From positions 1 through 64,000 of the forward strand of contig NZ_DAHUXJ010000149.1 of the NCBI RefSeq assembly GCF_027307225.1: DNA of 64,000 nt, written 5' to 3'. Under the pieces are notes generated by a model. That model was not told where the DNA came from. It did no database searches and was given only the letters and a program-made list of their open reading frames with translations. Source of the stretch: Bradyrhizobium sp. Its GTDB lineage: Bacteria > Pseudomonadota > Alphaproteobacteria > Rhizobiales > Xanthobacteraceae. How positions within the stretch are numbered: the stretch's first letter is position 1; each line of letters begins with the position of its first letter. Shown in pieces: positions 45,076 through 53,859 of the stretch. Both the position numbers and the translations under genes were made by a program.

Positions 45076-46167
45076 TCAATTCATCCCGGCGGTTTCGAAA
45101 TTGAAGCGATCGCGCAGGTTTTTCCGCGATTCCAGAATGGTATTCAAAAAGGCGCGGTCCGGCTCGCTGGTGATCATGGTCTCGATCAGATCGAGCTGAT
45201 TGGTTGCGACCAATTGCAACAGCTCGATGCGAGGCTGTCCGCTGGAATCGCGCGGCAGCGCCTTGACAACCTGGATGTGCTCCGGCGGTTTGGGCCCGTG
45301 GCCCGCGGCAAGCGCGCCTTTCAGCTCGGTCTCGAGTGCTGTCTGATCGGATTCAACAAAGGCATAAAGGCCCACACCGACCCGGCGATCCGGAAAGGCG
45401 ACGATAGCCGCATCACGAACGGCAGGATTTTTCCGTATCTCCTGCACCAGCACCGGGGCGTCGTTGACCAGGCGACGCCCGCCGCCTTCGCGGTCGGTGA
45501 AATTGAACAGGCCACGGGTGATCGCCTGATAGACCTTTTTCCCGGTTGCGAGCCACAAACTTGCGACGACCGACTTGCGGGTGAGAATCTGACGCTCTTT
45601 CGGGGTCAGCGCTTGCGGCGCATAGCTGCGCTTGTGCTTCAGAAGGTGTCGCAGATCCTCGTAGGCCGCGACACGAAACAGCCAGCTGCGCTTGCGAAAG
45701 CATGCCGCCAGCTGAAAGTCCGTCAGGTAAGCGCGGCCGTCACGTCCGACCAGCCAGTTCTGCTCCTTGGCGAGGTCGTTGTGGCAGACGCCGGCGCGAT
45801 GCAACCGCCGCAAGGCCTCTTTGGCTGAACGGAAATAAGCGACGTCGCCGGTCGGTTTGACCAAGTGTAACGCGACGCCATCGATGAAGCCGCGGACCAG
45901 CGCCTGCCGGCCGCCCCATAGGAGCGGCGGCCCAACATTGAGGTCGCGCACCACCGCCAAGGCGTGACGCTCACGGCGGAACAAATGTCGCGCGAGCAGA
46001 TATGACCACCGGGGCACCTGATCGATCCGGCGCAAGATGGCATCGACCTCGCCATTCGGTGTGCGGAAGCGGCCGCGCTCCACGGACGAAAACACGTCGC
46101 GTTTGAGCAGGACGCCTTCGGTCCATTGCGCCGACAGAATTTCAGCGTCGTGTCTTGCAAAACTCAT
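45076..46167 (-). CDS. Kinase-like protein fused to AMP-binding-enzyme C-terminal-like domain
   Basis: LHRAGVCHNDLAKEQNWLVGRDGRAYLTDFQLA kinase-like catalytic motifs; C-terminal APVLVQEIRKNPAVRDAAIVAFPDRRVGVGLYAFVES...KPPEHIQVVKALPRDSSGQPRIELLQL. Confidence 0.8.
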   Translation of the reverse strand: MSFARHDAEILSAQWTEGVLLKRDVFSSVERGRFRTPNGEVDAILRRIDQVPRWSYLLARHLFRRERHALAVVRDLNVGPPLLWGGRQALVRGFIDGVALHLVKPTGDVAYFRSAKEALRRLHRAGVCHNDLAKEQNWLVGRDGRAYLTDFQLAACFRKRSWLFRVAAYEDLRHLLKHKRSYAPQALTPKERQILTRKSVVASLWLATGKKVYQAITRGLFNFTDREGGGRRLVNDAPVLVQEIRKNPAVRDAAIVAFPDRRVGVGLYAFVESDQTALETELKGALAAGHGPKPPEHIQVVKALPRDSSGQPRIELLQLVATNQLDLIETMITSEPDRAFLNTILESRKNLRDRFNFETAGMN

Positions 46168-46174
46168 GATAAGC

Positions 46175-47605
46175 TCACGCGGCCGCCGCCAGCCGCAAAT
46201 GATCAGCAATCCAGCGATCGATGTCGGCTAGCGCCCGGGCGCTGAGCGCTTGGCGTTTCGCGATGGCCTTTTCGTTGCCGCGCAGCCGCGTTCCATCCGT
46301 CTTTCGTGTCGGCGGGTTGGCGAGCGGCGGAAACAGCCCGAAATTGATGTTCATCGGCTGGAACGAGCGTGGACCATTGTCGATCGTTTCCAGATGACCG
46401 CCGGTGATATGTCCGAGCAGCGATCCTAGCGCCGTGGTTGGAGGTGGCGAGGGCAGCACGCGGCCACGCGCGTCGGCGGCGGCATAAAGGCCCGCGATCA
46501 GGCCGATGCTGGCGGACTCGACATACCCTTCGCAGCCGGTCATTTGTCCCGCAAACCGCAATCGTGAGGCAGCCTTCAGGCGCAGCTGTTCATCCAATAG
46601 CTTTGGCGAGTTCAGAAAAGTGTTGCGGTGGAGGCCGCCGAGCCGAGCGAACTCGGCGTTCTCAAGTCCAGGAATCATGCGAAAGATGCGCTGCTGCGCG
46701 CCATACTTCAGCTTGGTTTGAAAACCCACCACATTGTAGAGGGTGCCGAGCTTATTGTCCTGTCGCAGCTGCACGATCGCGTAGGCCTTTACAGTCGGGT
46801 TGTGCGGGTTGGTCAACCCGACCGGCTTCATCGGGCCATGGCGAAGCGTCTCCGCGCCGCGTTCGGCCATGACTTCGATTGGCAGACAGCCGTCGAAATA
46901 GGGCGTGTTGGTTTCCCATTCCTTGAAGTCGGTCTTTTCACCTGCAATGAGCGCCGCGACGAAATCCTCGTACTGCTCCTTTGTCATCGGGCAGTTGATG
47001 TAATCGGCGCCCGTGCCGCCGGGGCCGACCTTGTCGTAGCGCGACTGAAACCATGCCTTCGACATATCGATGCTGTCGCGATGAACGATCGGCGCGATCG
47101 CATCGAAAAAAGCCAGGGCGTTTTCGTCTGTCAGCTGGCGGATGGCCTCGGCGAGCGGCGCAGAGGTGAGGGGGCCGGTCGAGATGATGACGTTGGCCCA
47201 ATCGGCGGGCGGTAAGCCCTCGATTTCACCGCGCTTGAGTTCGATCAGCGGATGATCTGCCAGCGCTTTGGTGACGGCGGCTGAAAAGCCGTCCCGATCG
47301 ACCGCCAACGCGCCACCGGCTGGCACCTGATGGGCGTCGGCGGCTTGCATAATCAGGGAGGAGAGCCGGCGCATTTCGGCGTGCAATAATCCGACCGCGT
47401 TGTTGGCGGCGTCGTCGGAGCGAAACGAATTCGAACAGACGAGCTCGGCAAAGCCTTCGGTTCGATGCGCCTCGGTCATCCGCTGCGGCCGCATCTCGTG
47501 GAGAATGACGCGGACGCCCGCATTGGCAACCTGCCATGCGGCTTCAGAGCCGGCGAGACCGCCACCGATGATATGGATGGGTTCCAATGAGAGAGTGCCT
47601 GTCAT
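46175..47605 (-). CDS. trmFO: Methylenetetrahydrofolate-tRNA-(uracil-54-C5)-methyltransferase
   Basis: [65 protein letters not shown]. Confidence 0.95.
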   Translation of the reverse strand: MTGTLSLEPIHIIGGGLAGSEAAWQVANAGVRVILHEMRPQRMTEAHRTEGFAELVCSNSFRSDDAANNAVGLLHAEMRRLSSLIMQAADAHQVPAGGALAVDRDGFSAAVTKALADHPLIELKRGEIEGLPPADWANVIISTGPLTSAPLAEAIRQLTDENALAFFDAIAPIVHRDSIDMSKAWFQSRYDKVGPGGTGADYINCPMTKEQYEDFVAALIAGEKTDFKEWETNTPYFDGCLPIEVMAERGAETLRHGPMKPVGLTNPHNPTVKAYAIVQLRQDNKLGTLYNVVGFQTKLKYGAQQRIFRMIPGLENAEFARLGGLHRNTFLNSPKLLDEQLRLKAASRLRFAGQMTGCEGYVESASIGLIAGLYAAADARGRVLPSPPPTTALGSLLGHITGGHLETIDNGPRSFQPMNINFGLFPPLANPPTRKTDGTRLRGNEKAIAKRQALSARALADIDRWIADHLRLAAAA

Positions 47606-47718
47606 GCGGCACAGAGGTAGCGCGTTTCTTCCGTGAGTGGAATGCGCGCGACCGCCTACAAACGACAACGCCCGCCATCGGCGGGCGCTATCCGTTTTCC
47701 GTCAGCGGGTTTGAAATA

Positions 47719-47871
47719 TCAGGCGGTGTAATTGCCGGCCGCAACGCGCGGAATATCCGAGCGGTCGAGTCCAATATCCGCCAGTTCCCGGTCGGTGAGC
47801 TGGGACAATTCGGCGACGTTGCGCTGATAGTCGCGGAACGCCTGGATCATTCGGATGAGCGAGAGCAGCAT
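47719..47871 (-). CDS. Small DUF1127 protein (50 aa, below ORF-track cutoff)
   Basis: MLLSLIRMIQAFRDYQRNVAELSQLTDRELADIGLDRSDIPRVAAGNYTA*. Confidence 0.88.
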   Translation of the reverse strand: MLLSLIRMIQAFRDYQRNVAELSQLTDRELADIGLDRSDIPRVAAGNYTA

Positions 47872-48198
47872 GGGTAGTCTCCTTGAATTCTTGATTCAAT
47901 CTTTCGAAGAGGACTGAATCGTTGATGGCAATATAGATCCCTATACCGCAGTGCAGAAGCCAAGATGCTGCGTTGCAGCTAATCGATATATGCATAGCTA
48001 TGTAAGAATTGATTAACTATTCGGGAAACGGTTCCGTAGACCCCCAGCAGGAATGCTCAGAATATTGCCGAAGTTTCGGCTACTACAGGGCAAAATCGTA
48101 GGTTCCGATCAATTCCGGCGCGGTTTTGATCTGTCGGGTGTATGAATCATATGCATGATAAAAAGTGAATATAAAATCATTGTAAGGAAACGGCTTAG

Positions 48199-49020
48199 CT
48201 ACGGCGCGTGGGTCAGCTGGGTAGCGAAATAGGCGACGGTGCGGATGTAAACGTCGCTCTTGTTCCATTGCTGGAGCACCGCGAAGTTGGGACTTCCGGG
48301 CTGCCAATCCTTGCCGCGCTGCCAGCCGTAACTCGCGAGAAGGTTTGCGGTGGAAGCAAGCACGTCTGGCGGGCTGCGCAGCAGGTCACGGCGGCCGTTC
48401 GCGTCGAAATCAACCGCGTACTTCATGTAGTTCGACGGCATGAACTGCGTCTGGCCAATTTCGCCGGCCCAGGCGCCGCGCATTTCGGCTGGCGTGAGGT
48501 CACCGCGATCGATGATGCGGAGCGCATCGAGCAATTCGCCCCGAAACATTTCCGAGCGCCGGCAATCATAGGCCAACGTCGCCAGCGATCTCAGCGTCGG
48601 GAACTTGCCGATGTTGACGCCGTAATCGGTCTCGAGGCCCCAGATCGCGACCAGCACCTCGCCGGGCACGCCGTAGGTTTCCTCGATCCGCGACAGGACC
48701 GATCCATACCGTTTCAGCATGTTGGCGCCGCGCGCGAGGCGTGGCGGCACCATGCGGCCGGAAAACTGCTCAAACGTTTGGTCAAAGACCTTTTGCGAGT
48801 GATCGCGGGAGAGCACGCTCTGATCGAGCGTTACGCCGTTCAGGCTTGCAGTGATGGTCGCCTGTGAAATGCCCTTGGATGCGGCTTCAGTCTTGAAATC
48901 ATCAAGCCAGGCCTGAAAGCTGCCAGAACCGCATGGCACGGCCGCATTCGCTGATGCCACCGAGAGAGCGAGACCAATGCCCGCTGCCAGGGCGCAATGT
49001 AGGATCTGGCGATATTGCAA
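48199..49020 (-). CDS. Lytic murein transglycosylase (MltB family); start uncertain
   Basis: MLKRYGSVLSRIEETYGVPGEVLVAIWGLETDYGVNIGKFPTLRSLATLAYD, GEIGQTQFMPSNYMKYAVDFDANGRRDL; probable TTG at 49020 giving signal peptide MQYRQILHCALAAGIGLALSVASANA. Confidence 0.9.
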   Translation of the reverse strand: MQYRQILHCALAAGIGLALSVASANAAVPCGSGSFQAWLDDFKTEAASKGISQATITASLNGVTLDQSVLSRDHSQKVFDQTFEQFSGRMVPPRLARGANMLKRYGSVLSRIEETYGVPGEVLVAIWGLETDYGVNIGKFPTLRSLATLAYDCRRSEMFRGELLDALRIIDRGDLTPAEMRGAWAGEIGQTQFMPSNYMKYAVDFDANGRRDLLRSPPDVLASTANLLASYGWQRGKDWQPGSPNFAVLQQWNKSDVYIRTVAYFATQLTHAP

Positions 49021-49131
49021 GGGAATTGCCTTCCGCGCTGAAGAACGGTCGGGCGTTATGTCGGGCGCAACCGCGGCCAAAACAAGGCTCGCGTGGGACG
49101 TCGCGGAACCATGTGAAGAAACCTGTATTTG

Positions 49132-49207
49132 CTGGTGGTCCTTTGATTCTAAAATTCGCAAAGAAGCCGGCTGCGAACGGATGCGAATGTTAGAATCGGA
49201 CCACCAG
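49132..49207. repeat. Single B-type hairpin repeat (locus 4) with TTT bulge
   Basis: ctggtggtcctttgattctaaaattcgca (49132-49160) / tgcgaatgttagaatcggaccaccag (49182-49207). Confidence 0.93.
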
Positions 49208-49224
49208 TTCACTTTTGCATCAGC

Positions 49225-50136
49225 TCAGACGCTGTCCTTGCGTCGCCAGGGGAACAGGTTGGCTGGAAAATCCGCGGCCGGGCGTTTTTCGCGCGGCGGA
49301 CGCGGCGGAATCGGCCGTCGATGGGGATCCGGCGCGATCACCTTGCGATAAAGATGCCAGGTCGCGTGACCGAGCAGCGGGACCACGATCGCGAGCCCCA
49401 GAAATAGCGGGATCGATCCTGCCACCAGGAGCGCAGCAACGATCAAACCCCAGGCCGCCATGGCAACCGGATTGGCGGCGACCACGCGAAGCGAGGTCAC
49501 CATGGCCTCGCCGGTCGTGGCGTGGCGATCGAGCATCAGCGGGAAGGAAACCACGCTGATGCACAGCGCCAGCAGCGCGAACAGGAAGCCGACGCCGCAG
49601 CCAACCACGATCAGCCACCATCCCTGTGGCGTGGTCAGGACGCGCCCGACGAAGTCGGGGATCTCGGCGGCGGATGCATAACCGAATGCCGCAACGTAGA
49701 CCGCTTGCGCAACCCCGATCCAGACGACGAACAAGGCCAGCAGCAGCGTGCCGAGGCCAAGCATGGCGCCGAAGGATGGCGAGGAAAACACGTCAAACGC
49801 GTTCCAGGCCGAAGCTTCCTCACCGAGCTCGCGGCGGCGGCTCAGTTCGTAAAGGCCAAGTGCAGCGAAGGGGCCGAGCAGGGCAAAGCCGGCGGCCAGC
49901 GGGAACAACAGCGGCAAGACCGCGTAGCCCATCACGGCCCGCGCAAGCGCCAGGCCAAGCACGGGGTAGATCACGCAGAGGATGATGGCGTGGCTCGGGA
50001 CGGCCTTGAAATCTTCCCAGCCAAGCCGCAACGCGTCGTGCAGATCGGAGAGTCCGATCCGGCGAATGATGGGATCTGCGGTTTCCTGAGCTGGCTGAGC
50101 CAGCGGTGGGGCATTGCCCGAATATTGATTGGCCAT
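49225..50136 (-). CDS. DUF2189 integral membrane protein
   Basis: IRRIGLSDLHDALRLGWEDFKAVPSHAIILCVIYPVLGLALARAV..., multiple TM. Confidence 0.85.
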   Translation of the reverse strand: MANQYSGNAPPLAQPAQETADPIIRRIGLSDLHDALRLGWEDFKAVPSHAIILCVIYPVLGLALARAVMGYAVLPLLFPLAAGFALLGPFAALGLYELSRRRELGEEASAWNAFDVFSSPSFGAMLGLGTLLLALFVVWIGVAQAVYVAAFGYASAAEIPDFVGRVLTTPQGWWLIVVGCGVGFLFALLALCISVVSFPLMLDRHATTGEAMVTSLRVVAANPVAMAAWGLIVAALLVAGSIPLFLGLAIVVPLLGHATWHLYRKVIAPDPHRRPIPPRPPREKRPAADFPANLFPWRRKDSV

Positions 50137-50619
50137 GTTCGCACTCCCTTGACGCGGCGGTTTTGCCTGGACCTCGGAAGAGGACGTACGGCACCGTCCG
50201 CGGGATAATGATCACGATCTGGCCAGACGCGAAGACAAGGAAACCGAACTGGCCATGTCGCGAACTGATGGCGCAATGGTACTCCGATTTGCATGCGTTG
50301 TCTCTCACGCTTCGTTGACGCCGGTTGCAAATCCAATACGCATATATTCGCCTCAATTTGAAACGGTATTCGAGGCAGCTTTGCCGAAAGCTTTCGCGTT
50401 CTTGCTTCGCGGCGCAACAAAGCCCCGGTACATTTTTGGTTACCGCTCGTGTCATTGCGCCGTCATTGCTGCGGTGTTCAGTCAAATCGCCGCGGGCTCG
50501 TTGCATTGGCAAGGTCTGCCGGGAAGACTAAGCTTTCCTTGATCCGGTCGGGGTGCTGCCGGACTGAAGAATAATCTGTTCACGCCGTCACAAAATCCAG
50601 AAATCATCAGGAGCGAGCG

Positions 50620-51021
50620 ATGAGTATTTTCGGAAAAATCATGAGCGCGATTTTCGGCACCTCGGCAAGCGCGACCCCGGCGAGCGGTGGCGTAGCTGCG
50701 CCGGCGTCAGGCGGAGCGGCATCGTCAGGCAGCGCGTCTGCTGCGCCTGCGGCACCCGCGCAAAGCGTCGATGTCGCGCCGATTCTGGACAAGGCGGTGG
50801 CGGCGAAGAAGGAAAAGCTGGCATGGCGCACCTCGATCGTCGATCTGATGAAAGCACTCGACATCGATTCAAGCCTCTCCGCCCGCAAGGAGCTCGCCCA
50901 CGAACTCGGCTACACCGGTGATACCAACGATTCCGCCTCCATGAACATCTGGCTGCACAAGCAGGTGATGGCCAAACTCGCCGCCAACGGCGGAAAGCTG
51001 CCGTCCGATGTGAAGTGGTGA
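50620..51021 (+). CDS. DUF3597 protein
   Basis: MSIFGKIMSAIFG...DVAPILDKAVAAKKEKLAWRTSIVDLMKALDIDSSLSARKELAHELGYTGD. Confidence 0.88.
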   Translation: MSIFGKIMSAIFGTSASATPASGGVAAPASGGAASSGSASAAPAAPAQSVDVAPILDKAVAAKKEKLAWRTSIVDLMKALDIDSSLSARKELAHELGYTGDTNDSASMNIWLHKQVMAKLAANGGKLPSDVKW

Positions 51022-51041
51022 CCTGATTTTCACAGGATGCC

Positions 51042-51070
51042 AAAAGGCCCGCCATTTCGCGAGCCTTTTT
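51042..51070 (+). terminator. Likely rho-independent terminator after DUF3597 gene
   Basis: aaaaggcccgc-catttc-gcgagccttttt. Confidence 0.7.
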
Positions 51071-51160
51071 CATGCCTTCGTTGCAGTCGCTCTGGCTTGC
51101 CGGGCCAAGGACCGGACAGTAGATAGCGTGCTCAACATCAACGACAATCCGGAGCACCCT

Positions 51161-51952
51161 ATGGAAACCGTCGATCGCAGGACCTTGCTGGCCACGGGCG
51201 CGCTTGCGCTCGCGGGCACGGCTGCCGGAAGCCGTTCGGCCGAGGCCCAATCGGGACCGAAGCCGATCTTCGACGTGCCCGCGGTGACCATCCCGATCGC
51301 CGGCGAGAAGAACGTGTTTCCGGTTCGCCGCATCTACTGCATTGGCCGCAATTACGCTGCGCATGCGCTGGAGCGCGGCTCCGACCCCACGCGCGAGCCG
51401 CCCTTCTTCTTCCAGAAGCCGACCGATGCAATCCAGAATGTCCCGCCCGACACGGTTGCCGATCATCGCTATCCGTCGCTCACCAGGAATTATCACCATG
51501 AGGTCGAGCTCGTGGCCGCGCTGAAATCCGGCGGCACCAACATTGCGCCGGAGCAGGCGCTTGATCACGTCTATGGTTACGCGATCGGCCTCGACATGAC
51601 GCGGCGCGATCTCCAGAACGGCATGGCCGTGCAGAAAAAACCGTGGGAGATCGGCAAGAGTTTTGATCACGCGGCGGTGCTTGGACCGATCCATTCGGCG
51701 AGCAACACCGGGCATTTCACCAAGGGTGCGATCTCGCTCGCGGTCAACGGCAACGTGCGCCAATCGTCCGATCTCAGCAAGATGATCTGGAGCGTCGCCG
51801 AGCAGATCGCCAAGCTTTCGGAGGCGTTCGAACTGAAGGCCGGCGACATCATCTATTCCGGCACACCGGAAAATGTCGGCCCGGTCGTCAAGGGCGACGT
51901 GCTGCTCTGCAAGCTCGATGGCCTGCCGGACATGTCGATCCGGATCGTGTGA
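51161..51952 (+). CDS. Fumarylacetoacetate hydrolase family protein with Tat-like signal
   Basis: METVDRRTLLATGALALAGTAA; RIYCIGRNYAAHALERG..., YAIGLDMTRRDLQ, DIIYSGTPENVGPV. Confidence 0.92.
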   Translation: METVDRRTLLATGALALAGTAAGSRSAEAQSGPKPIFDVPAVTIPIAGEKNVFPVRRIYCIGRNYAAHALERGSDPTREPPFFFQKPTDAIQNVPPDTVADHRYPSLTRNYHHEVELVAALKSGGTNIAPEQALDHVYGYAIGLDMTRRDLQNGMAVQKKPWEIGKSFDHAAVLGPIHSASNTGHFTKGAISLAVNGNVRQSSDLSKMIWSVAEQIAKLSEAFELKAGDIIYSGTPENVGPVVKGDVLLCKLDGLPDMSIRIV

Positions 51953-51960
51953 CTTGGTTT

Positions 51961-52041
51961 GCGTCATTCCGGGGCGTCCGAAGGACGAGCCCGGAATCTC
52001 GAGGTTCCGGGTTCGACGCGAGCGTCGCCCCGGAACGACGC
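51961..52041. repeat. Nested palindromic intergenic repeat
   Basis: Outer arms gcgtcattccggggcg (51961-51976) / cgccccggaacgacgc (52026-52041); inner arms cccggaatctc (51990-52000) / gaggttccggg (52001-52011). Confidence 0.92.
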
Positions 52042-52051
52042 CAGATAAGCA

Positions 52052-52324
52052 TCACCCCACCATATCCGCATATTCCGGATGCTTGCGCAGGTAGTCGACG
52101 ACGAAGCCGCAGGCGCCGATCACCTGGAGGCCGTCGGCACGGATCAGGGCAAGTGTCCCTTTGACCAACTCTGATGCAACGCCGTGGCCGCGCAGCGCGC
52201 GCGGCGTCTCGGTATGCGTGATGACGACGGCCGCGGGCGTGAGGCGGTAATTGGCGAAGGCCATGCCGCCCTCGACATCGAGTTCGAACCGGTTCAGTGC
52301 CTTGTTGTCGCGAACGATGGCCAT
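52052..52324 (-). CDS. Small GNAT-type N-acetyltransferase
   Basis: MAIVRDNKALNRFELDVEGGMAFANYRLTPAAVVITHTETPRALRGHGVASELVKGTLALIRADGLQVIGACGFVVDYLRKHPEY. Confidence 0.85.
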   Translation of the reverse strand: MAIVRDNKALNRFELDVEGGMAFANYRLTPAAVVITHTETPRALRGHGVASELVKGTLALIRADGLQVIGACGFVVDYLRKHPEYADMVG

Positions 52325-52334
52325 GCGGGAAATC

Positions 52335-52613
52335 TCAGCGCACGAGCAGGAGGTCGGCATAGTCGGCATGCTTGTCGATATAGCCTTTGACGAAGGGGCA
52401 TTGCGCGATGACCTTCAAGCCATCGGCTCGCACCTGATCGAGCGCACCCTTCACCAGCTTTGAGCCGACGCCCTTGCCGCCGAGCTCCGGCGGAACTTCC
52501 GTGTGAACAAAAGTGATGACGCCGTCGGCAAGCGTGTAATAGGTCGCGGCGAGATGGCCGTCGACCACGAGTTCGTAGCGATGCTCCGCCTTGTTGTTGA
52601 CGACATCAGTCAT
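52335..52613 (-). CDS. Small GNAT-type N-acetyltransferase (tandem paralogue)
   Basis: MTDVVNNKAEHRYELVVDGHLAATYYTLADGVITFVHTEVPPELGGKGVGSKLVKGALDQVRADGLKVIAQCPFVKGYIDKHADY. Confidence 0.87.
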   Translation of the reverse strand: MTDVVNNKAEHRYELVVDGHLAATYYTLADGVITFVHTEVPPELGGKGVGSKLVKGALDQVRADGLKVIAQCPFVKGYIDKHADYADLLLVR

Positions 52614-52711
52614 GGAAGTTTCCTGTTATCCGCACCGCATCGATCGGTCTTAACAAAGTGGCGTGAATCTGGTTCAAGCTCAAGCCGGTCATACATCACA
52701 AGGATAAGTCC

Positions 52712-52912
52712 ATGAAAATCATTCTTATGCTTGTCGGCATCTTGCTCCTCATCGCCGCCGGCTTCTATTTCATTTTCCCCGCAGACCAGTTGCCCGGCTT
52801 TCTCCCCGGACACGAAGCCGGCGTGACGCATGTTCACGTCAAGCACGGCGTTGTCGCAGGCGCCGCGGGCATCGTCTTGCTGATCGCCGGCTGGTTCGTC
52901 GGACGCAGGTGA
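52712..52912 (+). CDS. Small two-TM membrane protein
   Basis: MKIILMLVGILLLIAAGFYFIFPADQLPGFLPGHEAGVTHVHVKHGVVAGAAGIVLLIAGWFVGRR. Confidence 0.7.
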   Translation: MKIILMLVGILLLIAAGFYFIFPADQLPGFLPGHEAGVTHVHVKHGVVAGAAGIVLLIAGWFVGRR

Positions 52913-52934
52913 GGGCAGCACTGAGCCCCCAAGC

Positions 52935-53099
52935 CGTCATCGCGAGCCCAAGCGAAGCGATCCAGACTGGATTGCTTCCGCCTTCGCGGAAGAACGCTTT
53001 GGCGGACTTCTACCCCGCGTAGCTCGCACAGCGAGCGAAGAGGGGTCGTCGCTGACGCTCCCTTGCGCAAACGTTTCGCGTTTGTCGCAGGCAATGACG
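52935..53099. repeat. Multi-hairpin intergenic repeat
   Basis: Terminal cgtcat/atgacg; internal hairpins cttccgc-cttc-gcggaag, gctcgc-aca-gcgagc, caaacg-tttcg-cgtttg. Confidence 0.8.
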
Positions 53100-53194
53100 A
53101 ATTAACCTGGCCTGCCGTGCAGATGTGAAACGGCAATGCTTCGCATTCCCGCGGCACAAAACGCGCCCGGATGATGCGAAAAAGGCCCTCATGA

Positions 53195-53700
53195 CGAGGG
53201 CGCAGGGAATGCCGGGCGTTCAAGCTCGCCCGCAGCCTCGTGCGCAAAAGTAAAAAGCACACGAGTTAGTCACCGCAGGTTCGCCGAAACATTCCGGCAT
53301 TCCCCGCGCAATGGTTTGAACGGCTTATTCCACGCTCTTCCCGGCGATCGGGCTTTTTGTCACCGTCGCCAGCGCAATGCGCAAGCATTGTCGCCAACTT
53401 GACGTCAGCGTCGAGACGTCAGAACCACGTGGCTTCGCCGTACACCTCGCATGCGCTCGTCCGTCGCATGTGAGGCGTCCACCGCATCCTGTGCCCAACG
53501 TTCGTGACGATCGCGATACGTCCCTCTTGGCGGGCACGGGATGCGCGGAAAGTGCCCGTGATTTGCCCGACGTCACAAGCGAAAAGGCTGCGACACATTG
53601 GCACGACGGGCAAATCACCTGGCGCAATCGGATTTTGAAACTGTCAACTCATATCTCGCCAAATTCCTTCGCGCGACGAACGAAGCCCAGACAATGATTT
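53195..53700. repeat. Long noncoding intergenic repeat-like region
   Basis: Inverted repeats gggaatgccgg/ccggcattccc (53205/53294) and gtgatttgcccg/cgggcaaatcac (53558/53607); no plausible CDS; sequence style recalled from Bradyrhizobiaceae intergenic repeats. Confidence 0.55.
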
Positions 53701-53859
53701 TGCGGCGCCTCAACCGTTTCCACTTTTCGACTCAATTTCGCCCGGCGACTCAATTTCATTGAGCGCGAATCTGAAAGGGTGAGCGGGGGCACACACTGAT
53801 GGATCGCCGGTCGTGCGCCGGCATATTTTAATATTTATTAGAGGCGTGAGCGGATCGTC

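Noticed and set aside
50137-50542. Small ORFs between the DUF2189 and DUF3597 genes
   Set aside because: No recognisable domains or conserved motifs, and mutually overlapping frames; treated as intergenic.
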